From Ctenosaura bakeri (Eukaryota; Chordata; Lepidosauria; Squamata; Iguanidae), in contig CAOLHI010001436.1 of NCBI GenBank assembly GCA_948474755.1, positions 62,001 to 126,000 on the forward strand: DNA of 64,000 bases, read 5' to 3'. Positions within the stretch are counted from its first letter, which is position 1. Every line of letters starts with the position of its first letter. Under the pieces are notes generated by a model that was given only the letters and a program-made list of their open reading frames with translations, was not told where the DNA came from and ran no database searches. Positions 1-12,046 of this stretch are shown piece after piece. The translations under genes were made by a program, and so were the position numbers.

Positions 1-1310
1 TTTTTCCTTATCTAAATAATTTTTTATGTTTTCGAGTTCCTTAAAGTCAAAGCTGTCCTTAGAATATAATTTCGAAATTTATTTTTTAAAATTTGAAACT
101 ATTTGTTCTTGCTCAGTAATCAATTGATCTTCCTTTTTAATCTGGGTTATATAATTATGTTCTTTTCTCTTACGTAATTTGTATGCCAACCACTTGGAGG
201 TTTTATTCCCAAATTCAAATTCCTTTTGTTTAAGATACTTAGAGTTGGCTTCTAATTCTTGTAGATTTAAGGTGGTTATTTGAGCACGAATTATTTGAGT
301 TTCCCTTTGAGCTTTCTTATTAGCCGGGTTTGCCTTCAGATCTCTCTCTTTTTCTTTCAAAAGCATTTGAAGTTTATCCTCCTTAGCCTTCCTTTGTTTT
401 CTCAATATATATTCTTTTTTCATCAAAATTCCCCTACTATAAGCCTTCATAGTATCCCAAACTATAGCTATTTTAGTTCCTTTATTTAAGTTATCTTTAA
501 AAAAAATTTTAATTTCTTGCTTAAGCTCTTCTATAAATTCAACATCTTTTAACAAAGCTTCATTAAACCTCCAATTATAGCTTCTCGGGGTATGAGTAAA
601 TTTCAGCACTATTGGTGAATGATCAGAGATTAATCTAGGTAAAATTTGAATATCATCAACTATACTTACTAAACTTTTAGTTGCCTAAATCATATCAATA
701 CGAGACCAACTTCGATGGTATGCCGAATAAAAAGTAAAGTCTCATTGAATTCCATGTTTTAACCTCCACACATCAACTAAATTTAACGACTGAAAACCTT
801 CTTTAACATCTTTAGGTAAATTTCCATGTTTAAAACCACTTTTTTGAACAGATTGCTTTCTGTCTAATTTAGCATCTACAACCCCATTCCAGTCTCCCAT
901 ACAAATTATTTTTTGATAGTCCGATTGTAATATAAAATTTAAAACCTTCTCGTAAAACTTCTGTTTATTTACTAAGGGAGCATATATACCAATTATTAAT
1001 ATTTTATCATTTTTCCAATTTAACTCAACAGCAATAAACTGACCCTTACTATCCTTATGAACTAATTTTGATTGAATCTTAGACTTAACATATATTACCA
1101 CACCATTCCTCTTCTGATTTTGATTACAGGTTGTATAGCACACTCCTAATTTATTATTCTGTAAGTAATTCACTTTCCCTTCCAATATATGGGTTTCTTG
1201 CAGACAAACTATTTCCACATTCAATTTTCCTAGAAAGTTAAATACCCTTTTCCTTTAACTGGGCCATTCATACCGTTAACATTCCAAGAACACATAGACA
1301 CATCTCTCAT
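1..1310 (-). pseudogene. L1 ORF2 (endonuclease region), broken and cut by window edge
   Basis: ORF2p nicks target DNA and reverse-transcribes L1 RNA; only the N-terminal endonuclease part is here. The expected start (residues CSWNVNGMNGP) reads from about 1310. A one-base frame change near 1245-1256 separates it from the segment NVEIVCLQETHILEGK, which carries the conserved QETH of APE endonucleases, followed by GDWNGVVD further on. In-frame stops lie at 742-744 (TGA, plausibly a decayed CGA), 685-687 (TAG, plausibly from TGG) and 79-81 (TAA). Between them the sequence still reads ISDHSPIVLKF, the catalytic SDH motif near the end of the domain. The damage looks like point decay, not rearrangement. 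Confidence 0.85.
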
Positions 1311-1376
1311 ATTGTGCTAACCACGGGACACAACTAAAAAAGAAAAAAAAAGAAAAGAAAAAAAAGACACTTATTT

Positions 1377-2474
1377 CTACTTCAATGTTGTCACAATCTG
1401 TTGGAGAGCTTTCAGCCCACGTTCCGCTTCTCCATGTAGAAGTGCAATTTCTTTCGGGGGAATCAAGCTCGGTTCCTCCCCTATGTTAATCAGATCTGTT
1501 TCATCTTTTTCATTGTGAAAGCTCAATTGAAGATGGTTTTTGGTTTTTTCTTGAGATCCCGATGTTTCTCTAGAGTATCTCCTCTCGTAAGAAGTGTCTG
1601 GCCCGTCCTCTTGGTGCAGTTTCTTTAAAAATTCTTCAGCTTTTTCCGTGGTGTCTATAACGTATCTTCTAAATTTGTAGGAGAAAATTATTCCCTCCTC
1701 TCTTGCCCATTTATACCTGATTTGTCTCTCTCGCAAAGCTTGCATCAAATCCTTATAATTTTTCCCTTTAAGCAACACCTCATACGGAAAGTCCTTTAAA
1801 ATAGTGATTTCTGAGCCTTCAACTGAGATTCGATTCCTGTAACTCTGTTGAATCACTAGATCTCTAACCCTCTCTCTTATGAAGTGTATGGCGATGTCCC
1901 TCGGTAAATGTTGTCTTGTTGCCACCGCCGAGTTTACCCGGTAGATTTTATCCACCTCCAGATCCAACTGAGCAACTTCCCAACCTATGAACTCTGCCAG
2001 AATCGGAACCACCGTTTCAGCAAGATTCTCACGAGGATGTTCTCTAATGCCACGTATCTTCAAACACTTGGAACGTGCACGTACATCTGTGTCCACTTTT
2101 AGCTTAGATATCTCTTTGTCCACCCTCTCCTCTGTTACCTCTAACTGTTGCTCCACCGAATTAACTTTGGATTGAAGAGATTTCGTACTATTACCGATTT
2201 GTGTAATTTCCTTTGTAATATCTAAAATCTTATCTTTCATTTCTTTCAGTTCTTCTGTTACTTTTAATTCTCCAAGTTCCTTTCGAATATCTTGATTTAT
2301 TTCTTCTTTCAATTCTCTCATATAAGTCTTCATCTCTAATCTAAACTCATTGCCAAATTTCCGAAATTCTTGCAACACTTCCTTATTAGTGGTAGGGTTT
2401 TCTTGGATGTCTTCAAGTGAAGTACTTCTGTGTCTGGTTGACCTTTTCACTTTTGTCGCCATTACTCTCCTCAA
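1377..2474 (-). CDS. L1 ORF1 protein (RNA-binding chaperone), intact 365 aa
   Basis: L1 ORF1p binds L1 RNA as a trimer and packages it with ORF2p in a cytoplasmic ribonucleoprotein. The frame is open for 365 codons, close to the usual 330-370 aa. Residues 1-30 are basic and disordered. Residues 30-130 are heptad-rich and charged (repeated E, K, L, I), consistent with the trimerising coiled coil. About 135-230 look like the RRM (the segment beginning SKCLKIRGIREHPREN is typical of L1 RRMs), and 230-290 the C-terminal domain (IRYKWAREEGIIFSYKFRRY). The tail from 290 is polar. The first ATG is used; a second in-frame ATG lies five codons on and either could start translation. It sits about 65 bp upstream of ORF2, as in other L1s. 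Family assignment is firm; activity is inferred only from the intact frame. Confidence 0.85.
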   Translation of the reverse strand: MRRVMATKVKRSTRHRSTSLEDIQENPTTNKEVLQEFRKFGNEFRLEMKTYMRELKEEINQDIRKELGELKVTEELKEMKDKILDITKEITQIGNSTKSLQSKVNSVEQQLEVTEERVDKEISKLKVDTDVRARSKCLKIRGIREHPRENLAETVVPILAEFIGWEVAQLDLEVDKIYRVNSAVATRQHLPRDIAIHFIRERVRDLVIQQSYRNRISVEGSEITILKDFPYEVLLKGKNYKDLMQALRERQIRYKWAREEGIIFSYKFRRYVIDTTEKAEEFLKKLHQEDGPDTSYERRYSRETSGSQEKTKNHLQLSFHNEKDETDLINIGEEPSLIPPKEIALLHGEAERGLKALQQIVTTLK

Positions 2475-4425
2475 ATAACTATCTTAGAAGCTAACTACTT
2501 AAGTAGCTATTTAAGATTAATAAGTAAAACTGTTGTTATTCCTAATCAGAAACAAACAAACAAAAAAAAATCAATTTCTCCTTTTTCCTTTCCTTACCTC
2601 TTATTCCCTTCTTACACTAGTTATGCAATTATATATCAGTTATATATCTTCTGACTATTCATATATCAAAACACTGCTAAATCCAAAAAATCTAAGAAGA
2701 AAATTTGTGCATCACCACATCAATCACTCTATATCAGTAAATCTTATATAAAATATTCTTAAATATCTAAAGTATATATTGTATCTCTATTAAATATACT
2801 GAATATATATATTTATTTTATATATATAATTATCACTCTATCTATGAACTAGGAGTTGTCTATATGTGTAAAAAGCTTACTTAATAACTAACTGTCTTAC
2901 TATTGAAAATATCAGTATATCACATACCTAACCAAAAAAAGAAAAAACAGCACTTACTGGGTTAACACAGACCAAACCAAGTCACGTTTGTACTTAGAAT
3001 AACTTTGTCCTTATCCTTGTCCTTGACAACTCTCCCCTCCTCCAGCACCAAACAGCTGAAACTAAGTATCCTCAGCAATCAGACGTTGAGCTATTAATAC
3101 AATTGCTGTTAGAATTACAGTTCACACTAAGAAAATTACAATTACAATTACAATTGCGAGTTCTCTTACGATATCCCACGCCCTCTTATGACTTAAGTCA
3201 GAACGTCTTAACTATTTTATAGCAATCTTATAAACAAGAACAAAAAAAAAGAACAACCGAGAAAAGAAAAACCCCCAAATTAATCTCTGAATCAGAAACC
3301 CGAGCTCCCAACTTAAATTCCAATAAACACAAGTCTAAGGAAATCGAGAGCTCGGATTACAGTTCTTCAATCAAACTGGCAAAGAGGCAATAATGCAAAA
3401 CTTCTGGCCGTCTGTCTATCTATCTGTTCGGAGTAAATCCTAACCCGGACCCGGACAAGCAGTTTTCTTCCCTTTCTTCTTCCTTCAGTCTTCGTCCACC
3501 TTCACCCCCCCTACTCCCTTCTCGCGTTACTCAATTTACAGTAAAATCAGTAAAGACAGTCAACCTTGTAAAGAGGTTGAAATCAAAACCGGTGTCAGAC
3601 CAACATAAACATGGACCATCTTCAGCTGTCCAACTCCCCGCAAGGGGATTCCAACAAAAAATATTATCTGATGTAGTCACTATTAAATCAAAAATAATCC
3701 AACCGTCACAGTCACAATTGATTAGCGTTCCGCTTCAAGCATCAAGCATTAAATCTCAAGTGCCGCCATGTCACTTTGGGGCTCACAACAGCTGTATCTC
3801 CAATCACGTCTCCACAATAGTCACTCCGCCCAAACTCGTATAATCCCGTGTCAGCGATCCAGACAAGCTCGCATCTCGTGTCTCCTCCATCCAAATAGTT
3901 AAAGTTAAGTTATGTACAATCCGGAGTGTAAAAAGTCAAAATATTCTATGAAAAGTCTGTAAAGTTCCCCAACTCCGATGTGGGTTACACAGAAAAAACA
4001 GAAGTAAAACAAAAAAAAAGACAAAAAAACAAAACAAAACAAAAAAAGGAGTCGCTTCCCTTGAAGCAAGATCTGCGACGCAAAAGCCTTCTTTAGGCTA
4101 CCTCAGCAGGACTTGGTTCTACGCGAAGTGTGTTCTTTCTCCGAAGCCTGTCAGCAAACTTCGCCGGTTTGTCTTCTCTCCTCCTTATGTTTCCAACGCC
4201 GGCATCCGTTCGCCTTCCTTCAAACTAATTAATCTCCTTTCAGAGCTTACAGATCTTTCAAATTCCACGGCTCCGGAACACCGAGATCACGACCCTCTCA
4301 TTCACCACCCGTTTGGGCGAACTCGGCAGCTTGTTTCTTCGCCATTATACCTGCTGGGCTGATCGCTCCGAGAGAGACTTTCACGGAGCGACCACATGCG
4401 TCGCCATCTTCCTCCTCCCCCGCCA
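2475..4425 (-). promoter_or_regulatory. L1 5' UTR / internal promoter with YY1-like site at its 5' end
   Basis: About 1.95 kb of non-coding sequence precedes ORF1 on the - strand. Its first bases, read on the - strand, are a purine-rich run followed by GAAGATGGCGAC (complement of about 4398-4409). This matches the YY1 core AAGATGGC, and human L1s carry a YY1 site at the same place near +1. The UTR is richer in CpG at its 5' end (about 4050-4425) and A/T-rich and simple toward ORF1. Short open frames inside it (for example 3577-3843 on the + strand) have no recognisable domain and are treated as chance. Confidence 0.55.
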
Positions 4426-4580
4426 TGGTTCCATCCTATGGCAACCTGGGATTTGCAGTTTCCTGAGGTATTTAGAATTCTTTGTCAGACAGCTCTAGTG
4501 TCAAACTAAATATCCCACAATTCCATAGGACACAGCCCTGACAGTTAAAGAACTGTAACTGAATAGTGTGAAACAGGTCT
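4426..4580. mobile_element. MITE remnant interrupted by the L1
   Basis: The stretch has the paired arms of a palindromic MITE seen elsewhere in the window: TCCATCCTATGGCAACCTGG near 4431 and its imperfect complement ending in TTCCATAGG near 4530. The copy lacks its left terminus, and the L1 5' end lies exactly there. The simplest reading is that L1 inserted into this MITE and the other arm lies beyond the L1, outside the window. Confidence 0.6.
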
Positions 4581-5342
4581 TATATTTACATTTATATACA
4601 CACAGATATATAGATTCATATGACAAAGGATGAGGCACTAGAGGGGAAGTGGGGGGAAGATAAAATGAGATGCTGCAGCTTTCTAAGTGGCATATATATT
4701 TTCCCCTACTTATCAGATTTTCTTGAAAGCTGCTCAGTTCTTTGTCTAGAGGAATAAAACGTATATTGTATTTGCGTACTTTATTTTAAAATAAGCACTT
4801 TGGGACTGGTATACTGGGAAAGATATGCATTTCAATTCGAGCATTACTATGAAAAAAATATTCTAACCATGTACTGCCTGATCGGTTTTTGATTTAACAG
4901 ACACTGTAGTTGTTAACATTTGCTTGCCTAGCCTTCTAAAAGGCTATATTATTGTTTTGATAGCAGCATCAAATATACGTGTCTTGCTGCTGAACTCATG
5001 AAGATTAATAATGCTTATCACCATATCAGAACTCTAAAATAGATCAAGCAACCTGGTAATTTTATCAGATTCATTGTAGACTGTGCTGAGACTTGGGACT
5101 AGGAAGACCCAAATTCAAATCCATTCAGACATGAAGCTCTCAGGGTGATCTAGGGGACATCATTTTCTCTTAATATAACCTACCTCACAGAGTTGTTATC
5201 AGGATAAAATGGGGAAGCATGTGTGCTACAAATAGTTCTGTGGAGAAGAGACAGGGAAATAAATTAACACATACAATAAACCTTTAAAACATGGCTATAA
5301 TGTAGGGGGTTCCCAACTATTACCTTAATAAAAAGAACAGCT
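4581..5342. other. Intergenic, nothing recognised
   Basis: AT-rich single-copy-looking DNA. No ORF with a recognisable domain, no RNA gene and no clear repeat ends were seen. Confidence 0.5.
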
Positions 5343-5460
5343 TTCCTTAACCTGGTATACTCCAGACATTATGGAGTTTAACTTTCATTACCATAATCAG
5401 CATGGCTAGTGGTTGGGGTGATGGGAATTATAATTCCGTGTTGGGAGAAAGGCAGGATGT
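5343..5460. mobile_element. Small foldback MITE (CCTGG...CTCCAGA family)
   Basis: Contains CCTGGTATACTCCAGACATT followed about 70 bp later by an imperfect inverted copy around GATGGGAATTATAATTCC. Related copies are at 51868-51960 and 59570-59680. This is a decayed example of a short palindromic repeat that is common in reptile genomes; superfamily not assigned. Confidence 0.5.
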
Positions 5461-5652
5461 TGTAGTCACCCCTCCACACACTAAAAAAGCAGAACATGTT
5501 CTATATAAAAATCCAGATGTAGGTTTTTCTTTTAGGTTTTGTTTTGTTTTGCCGTAGGGACTTGTTGGAAACAGCAACTTGAAGGAGAATTTGAATTGGA
5601 AAATGGCCTCAATCCACCTCCCCAGTTTGTTGTTGCCACATGCCTTCACATT

Positions 5653-5829
5653 ATTTCTGAGTTATGACAATCCTAAGGAAAATCTACCATAGTGTTTTCT
5701 TGGCACAACTTGTTCAAAGGAGGGTTTGCCTTTGCCTTCCTTTGAGTCTGAAATTGTACGATTTGCCCAAGGTCACCCAGTGGGCCTCCATGGTTAAGTG
5801 GAGATCTGCACCCTGATCTCCAGAATCAT
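5653..5829 (-). mobile_element. tRNA-derived SINE fragment (Sauria-like), minus strand
   Basis: Read on the + strand it has the inverted hallmarks of these SINEs: a TTATGACAATCCTAAGG segment (tail body) and TTTGCCCAAGGTCACCCAGT (complement of the conserved TGGGTGACCTTGG of the SINE body). The tRNA head is degraded. It resembles the copy at 49226-49455. Confidence 0.6.
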
Positions 5830-5955
5830 AGGCCATTTCCGCACTAGACAGATATAGCGCTATCATTCCGCTTTCAACATCCTATGGAATCCTGGGGTTT
5901 GCAGTTCAGGGAGGGGCCAGCCACACACTCAAACCATTACACCCCACTAGCTTTG
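5830..5955 (+). mobile_element. Harbinger-like MITE, left end only
   Basis: Begins with GGCCATTTCCGCACTAGA, the terminal sequence shared with 25963-26142, 37865-38063 and the right end at 18463. It continues through TTTCAACATCCTATGGAATC and stops after about 125 bp without the matching right terminus. Confidence 0.6.
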
Positions 5956-6734
5956 TACCTCTCCCCCCAAAAAGTCTCCTTGCACAGAAGCAGGTATTCT
6001 TATTTTAAAGAGATGAGATTTACTTCTTAGGAATTTCCCATATCATGCCTAATTAGGACTGTTAAAAGGTTTCATAAGAATGTGTTTTTTTCCATTTTTT
6101 CCCCAGTATGCAGCATAATTTGGCAAGATAACTTCACAACACAAGCTTAATTTTAAACCTATTTGGTGACACTAGAGTCAAGGGGATTAAATTGGTTTTA
6201 GTGCAAGTATTCTATCATAACTGGGTTGTGGGCTTGACTGTAAAGCATTTCTTCTAAGTTTTTGAAGATTTTTTTGTTAAAAAAAAAATCCTTATTCAGC
6301 ACTATCAAAAGCACTGCCAGTTAGATTTTATTACAGAAAAGGAGCTCAGATAAAAACTAATTTGTAATCTCAAATTTCCTTGCTAAATATAGAAAATGAA
6401 ATGAAATGGGATAGAGTGAAAAAATAAAATAAGCCATAGAAAAGAAATACAAAGCCACATCAACAGCTTCATCTTATATGTATTTCCTCTGAAGTAAGTC
6501 CTGCAGAGACAGCATCTACTCTCAAACAATACAGTTTGTGGTAGCAATTGTAAGTTCACTTATGAAGGAGTAAGTTCCATTAAATTTTCTGGGGCTCAGT
6601 TCTGAGTAAATATTGAACACAGTGCAGTTGAAGCTGAAAACAGTCACTGAGCCACAACTATCTGGGGTTCTAAAACAATGACAGATTCAGAAACACCCCC
6701 TTTTCATATAACATAATTATACTGGTATGAATCC
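5956..6734. other. Intergenic, nothing recognised
   Basis: AT-rich DNA with homopolymer A/T runs. No feature could be supported. Confidence 0.5.
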
Positions 6735-6905
6735 ATTCTAATTGCCATGGCTACATCCTGTGGAATCCTGGGTTTTGCAGGAAGGGAAGAGTTTGGGGAG
6801 AATTTAGAATTCTCAGCTAGAAAGCTCTAGTATTATTGACCAAACTACAAAGCCCAGGATTCCATAGGAAATTGCCCTGTTGGTTAAAATAGAATCATAG
6901 CACTG
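6735..6905. mobile_element. Palindromic MITE, decayed copy
   Basis: Left arm holds CATCCTGTGGAATCCTGGG and right arm CCCAGGATTCCATAGG, about 90 bp apart, in inverted orientation. It belongs to the same broad group as 4426-4580 and 37865-38063. Termini are too decayed to define target duplications. Confidence 0.6.
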
Positions 6906-7584
6906 TACATTTGCAGTGTGAAAGGACTCTTTAGCCTTCAGGGAGAATGTAACTTCATCTAGTCCACTAGGGCTGCCACCACCATCACCGTCAGCAATCC
7001 CTCAGTGTGCATGTTTGTTTTAAAGTGAGCTCCAGATACATGAATCTTACCATTTAAGTACTGGAAAATGAGAGGGATTTGGTGGATCTCTCTGCATAGC
7101 AGAGCAATTAATATGCAAAAAGAAGTTTGAACTGTTCACCAGCCCAAGTAATTCCCCTTTACACACTTAACTCTAGCTGAAAACTAAGCACAAACTCAGT
7201 TTTTGTTTAAAAAGTTTATAAAAGTAGTTTACTTGCAGATACTCGTGCATAATCTACACAGGTTCATGTTCTCGAAGAAAGAAAAAATAAGCAATTACAT
7301 TCTTTCATTGGCGTTTCTTCCTTGGAGTGCTTCTGGCTACATGCTTGCAGGAAGGCAGGCGGAAGAAAAGAAGGGTTAAACAGAGACACAAAGACCCCAA
7401 GAACAAAGGATGCTTACCTGCAAGAGGAAGAGAGTGGGTGTGAACAAACAAACAGGAAGTTACCTTGGGTTTTGTCTCTAAACTTACAGGGATCATGAAA
7501 CCTAACTAGCAGTGAATAGAGCATGCAACGGTTGCTATTCCCAATGTTAGGAACACAAGAAAAGGAGTCCTATCAAGGCCTATT
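6906..7584. other. Intergenic, nothing recognised
   Basis: No convincing gene or repeat boundary. The open frame at 7305-7496 (- strand) is short and shows no domain. Confidence 0.4.
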
Positions 7585-7722
7585 TAGCCTAGCGTTCTTT
7601 TCACACAGTGGCCAATGTGCTTACAGGAAGCTGACAAGCAGGACGTGAGCCCAACAATATAATCTTACTCATGTTCCTAAGCAATTGAAATTCAGAGACA
7701 ATATTGCCTCTGATAAGGAAGC
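7585..7722. repeat. Old amniote interspersed repeat, class unknown
   Basis: The segments CACACAGTGGCCAATGTGC, AAGCAGGACGTGAGCCCAAC and ATTCAGAGACAATATTGCC occur in the order of a dispersed repeat that I recall from many reptile genomes. I cannot name its class. The copy is decayed and has no visible ends. Confidence 0.4.
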
Positions 7723-7752
7723 AAATGTATATACTGTCTTAATTCAATGGCA

Positions 7753-7865
7753 GCTGGTTCCAAAGTCAAGGGGGGGTGTCGTGAATCCACTTTGAGTTTT
7801 AGTCCAAACTTTAAAGGAGGCATTCAATATGCAGAACGTACTACAGAGTGGATTCACCACTGTAG
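7753..7865. mobile_element. Foldback MITE, GTGAATCCACT family
   Basis: GTGAATCCACTTTG at 7781 is mirrored by CAGAGTGGATTCAC ending at 7857, enclosing TTTTAGTCCAAACTTTAAA. The internal sequence matches the element at 31370-31538 and, less closely, the one at 14098-14257. Confidence 0.55.
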
Positions 7866-10089
7866 GGAAAAGGGGGGCTAGTGCATGACTGGGTATTGCC
7901 CAGACTTTCCTACCTTTCCCCAGTACAGCAGAAGTAGTAGTACTGCCGCCAAGCCCTTTTGCATGGAAATATAGAAAAACAGCGGTGATTTAATATGTTT
8001 AACTGATATCTACTCTATGAGGCTATTAGATATAGTCCTTAGGCTTCAATCCTGTACAAATTTATATGGAAGGAAACCCCTTGATCTTATGCATAATTAA
8101 ACTCAGTTTTATTTATAAATACATGTAAATATTACAACCCTTTATATGTTAAAATTGGTAGCTATTTTCTACAATCTAATGAAATACAAAATAAAAGTAT
8201 AAAAAATAATCCAAGGAGACAAAAGAACCAGAAATGACAGAGAAATCAAATATTAACCAAAATATCTAGAGGAAGAATAAAGAGAAGTCAATTGAAACTG
8301 ACCAGTCAAATCCAATAGATGATATATTGCTCCCTATATCATAATCAATATGTTTATCTTTAAAATCTAATTAAGTCTTGATAGAAACACATATTCAAAA
8401 CCTAATGTGAAACAGAAATAGCTTTTTCATTAAATAAGCACTCCAGTTGCAACACCCATGGGATCAATGCAGATTTGCAAGGAGCCATTTTATCGAAAGA
8501 ACATTGTAACAGTTCAAGATAAGTAGATGTAACTTTGTTTCTAAGCATTAAATGATTTGTAATAATTCACAGCATGGATATATATTAGATCCAAAGTTTT
8601 TTGCAAATCTATTTACAGAAGGCCCAGAGTTTAAAAAAATAAAATAAAATGGATGTGGAACTGAAAATGTAGAACTATTCATTGATCTTTGAAGGTGCTA
8701 TATTTGTATTGAGAAAAAGTGAAGAGGAAAAAAAAGAAGGCCTCATTTATGAAGCAAAGTATGTTGAAATGTGAAATAATGTGCTCCATGCATAAAATAA
8801 TACAGTACACAGTTGTTTGGTGCATAAACTGATGAGCCAAGTAATATCTACATAAACAGGATGAGATAATAAAAGATCTCATAATGTTTCCATCTGCCCT
8901 CCTCACAGATGTTTTTCATGCTTCTGAAATCAGTTACCTAGAGTGGTGCTGAGCCCACTGCAGTCAATGACAACATAGCTAAAGTAGAGTGCTTCTCATA
9001 AACTGGGCTTTCCTGAGTCTTTTGAGATTTCAACAGTTAAATATTTGATCTTGCCAGTGGTAACCCATTTGGTATTACTCTGTTGAAAGTCAAACACATT
9101 TCCAAAGAGGGTCCAAGCTATTCTCACGTATCAGTTTTGAGGTGTTTCTCTACTATATATTGTAGTGTGCTAATGGATTTTTCTCATGACAGTGGTGAAG
9201 TTGCATGCCCCACTTTGACTGAACATTATATAGCTGAGTGGACATCATCAGCCCATGTCATTGTGCTGCCTGAAGTGGAGCACGAAATAGCAGCTCATAA
9301 CTTGTGGTGCTTGCTACCTTTTTGTACTGATGGGACTGCGTATTCCTGTAGAGCAAGAGCCTGTGCTGACATTAGCAATGCTGCTAGTAGGGTTTCCCAT
9401 CTCAGACAGTGTTTTGAGGAATCAGACTAATTGTGCCACACAGCTACTGGGTAGCAGCAGTAGTCGGAGGTGACCCTGCCAGACAATCTCTCAGAGACAA
9501 GGAGAGCAGCATGATATGTCGGGAGATGATTTAAAGCACCAAGACAAAGGTATCTCCAAAACTGATGCTCTCTGGACATATTGCCTCAGAGGCAATCTTA
9601 TATAGCAGAGGTTCAAAAACTGCAAAAACATGTGCAGCAGAGTACAACAAAAGATACATTATTGCTCTGACCACTCTACCCACAGGTTAGTTACTCACAG
9701 ACACAGAGTGTGTCATCCAAAAATACCTGGAGGCTTTAATCTTCTCAGTTGCAATATGTACAACTATACACAGGATACGCTATCAATAGCAGATACACAG
9801 GCAGAGATTCATACAGAGATACTGGTAGACGAAGATTCAAGCAAGCAGAGAGAGAGCAAGCATTCACACTTCTCTTTTATGCACTTCTGCTTACAGGTAA
9901 TCAGTCTGAGCCATTAGCATGATGCAACACCTTGCCATGTTTGCAATATCATGACTCAGCCCTTACTGCATGCCCCCTAGGAAATGTGTCATCACTTGCT
10001 TAGTCATTCCCCAGGTGTTTCACATGTTCATCAAAGGTATTTTCCAATGGCGCAAATGACATTGCATTTTTTTATCCAACACAATAGCT
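7866..10089. other. Intergenic, no feature supported
   Basis: About 2.2 kb of AT-rich DNA. A 115-codon frame at 9083-9430 (+) has no recognisable domain and no splice context. The 9590-10050 part may be an old retroelement fragment but shows no diagnostic motif. Confidence 0.4.
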
Positions 10090-11403
10090 AACCCTTGTTA
10101 GTACCGGAGGCATGGTAAACTTGCTTTGAATGTCTCTTACCATGAAAACCCTATGATGAGACAATCCAAAATGAAACAAGAGATAGTGTCAGAAGATGAC
10201 ACTCAACAAACTACTGGGGTACAGCAGAGGACAACTACAAATAGTGCTGTGGTGAATGATGCAACTGTACTCAAGCTGAAAAAAACATTCAGCTATTGAC
10301 ATTTTCAGAGGCAAAAAGAGAGTCCAAAGCTACACAACACATATTATAGGAACATGGAATGTGTGAAGCACGAATCAGGGGAAAACAGACATACTAAAAC
10401 ACAAAACAGAATGCATAAACATAGCAATACTTGGGGTAAGCAAGATAGAGTACCCAGGAATGGGATGGCTACACAGCATTTTATTCAGGAAATCTAAGAA
10501 ATGGGGTGGCATTCATAGTGGGGAAAGATGTAGCAAAAGCAGTCAAAAATGTAATGCAAAGTTGCACTGAATAATATCAATAAGACTTCAGAAGAAAGCC
10601 ATCAATATAAGCATAATCCAAGTTTATGCTCCAACTACAGAAGTAAAGGAAGTGAAAAATCCTGGGCTGACATTTAGGATGAAATTAACCACACACCAAA
10701 GTAAGACTTCTTGTTTATCTTAGGCAATTGGAATACAAAAGTAGGTAACAGAGCAGAATCAAAACTTCTAGGCAAATCTGGCCAAGGAACAAGAAACGGA
10801 ACAGGCAACTATATGCATGGACATTATCTGATGGCAAATACAGAAATCAAATAGACTACACAATCAGAAGCAAAAGATGGAAAATCTATTTTCTTTGTCA
10901 AAACAAGACTGGAGCAGATTGTGGCATAGACCACAAACTGTTGATATCAAAAATTAGAGTAAAGCTAAAGAACAACACTAAACCAATCACCATGCCAAAA
11001 TACAACCTGAAAAACATCCCTGTAGAATTTAAAGATAAAGTAAAAAAAAAATGATTTGTACTATTAAGCCCAATTGACGGGGAGCCAGAAGAACTCTGGA
11101 TAGAAGCCAGGGATACTGTCAAGGAATAATGCAAAAAGACACTGTCTGCTGCAAAAAGAAAGAGAAATTTCAATGGACAGCAGATGAAACTCTTCAAGCA
11201 GTTGAGGAAAGATGAGAAGCAAAAGTAAAAGGTTACAGAAGTAGAGTTAGAACCCCTAATGCAACTGTTCGGTTTCCTAAGTACTGGGACAAAGAAAACT
11301 ACCATAATAATCAATAAAGAGAAACAGAAGATGACAACAAAAAGGAAGAACAAGAGACCTCTTCCACAAGATCTAAGAAATTAAAAGGAGCTGTAAATCA
11401 GAA

Positions 11404-11625
11404 ATGGCGATGCTCTCCACCCAGCAGGGGAGTATATTACCTGGCCACGTACAAATAAAAAGACAATGGAAACAATACAGTGAAGAACTGTATAAAAGAG
11501 ATGAAAGGATGACAGATTCATTCAAGGAAGAACCATTTCAAGATGAACCTACAATGCAGAAAGTAAAGTTGCACTCAGAGCACTTGGGGAAAGAAAATAA
11601 TCAGGAACAGATAGCATACCAATAG
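11404..11625 (+). pseudogene. RTE/BovB ORF fragment before the RT domain
   Basis: A 73-codon open segment of the decayed LINE, with the motif QYSEELYKRDERMTDSF. The matching segment in the second BovB copy (35195-35488, - strand) reads STEEFYKRDEGMTDSFQEEP, which fixes both the family and the frame. In intact RTE proteins this region links the endonuclease to the reverse transcriptase. It is a surviving open window inside a broken ORF, not a separate gene. Confidence 0.7.
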
Positions 11626-12046
11626 AGCTCCTTCAAGCTACAGATACAGAATCTACTCCAATTCTAACTAAAATTTGTCAACAAATAAGGAAAACAAAGC
11701 AATGGCCCACAGATTGGAAATGCTCAATATAAATTCCAATTCCCAAGAAAGGGGACACCATGGATTGCAGTAACCACATGAGCATTGCATTGATCGTCCA
11801 TGCAAGCAGAGTTGTGTTCAAAATTCTACAATAAAGACTTTTACCATATATAGAGCAAGAAATGCCAGAATGTTTTCTGATTGGCAAGGGCATCAGGCAA
11901 GGCTACGTTTATCACCCATCTGTTGAAATTGTACATTGAATGCATGATATGTAAAGCAAGGAAGCATGAAAATTGTAGGAAGGAGCATCAACAATTAAAA
12001 ACATGCAAATAGCACCATACTACTAGCAGAAAATAGCAAAGACTTG

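Larger units (their letters stand above)
1..4425 (-). mobile_element. L1-type LINE, nearly full 5' part, 3' end outside window
   Basis: Read on the - strand, the element has a 5' UTR (about 4425-2475), ORF1 (2474-1377), a short spacer, and the start of ORF2 with its endonuclease domain (about 1310-1). The rest of ORF2 and the 3' end lie beyond the window. The order 5'UTR-ORF1-ORF2 with a coiled-coil ORF1 protein and an APE-type endonuclease is the L1 layout. The 5' boundary is placed near 4425, where the sequence changes from L1 UTR to a MITE remnant. Target-site duplications cannot be tested because the 3' end is missing. ORF1 is open but ORF2 carries stops and a frameshift, so this copy cannot move by itself. 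Confidence 0.85.

Noticed and set aside
3577..3843. 88-codon frame (+)
   Set aside because: Antisense frame in the L1 5' UTR with no recognised domain.
9083..9430. 115-codon frame (+) as a host exon
   Set aside because: Starts and ends without splice signals; no recognised similarity.
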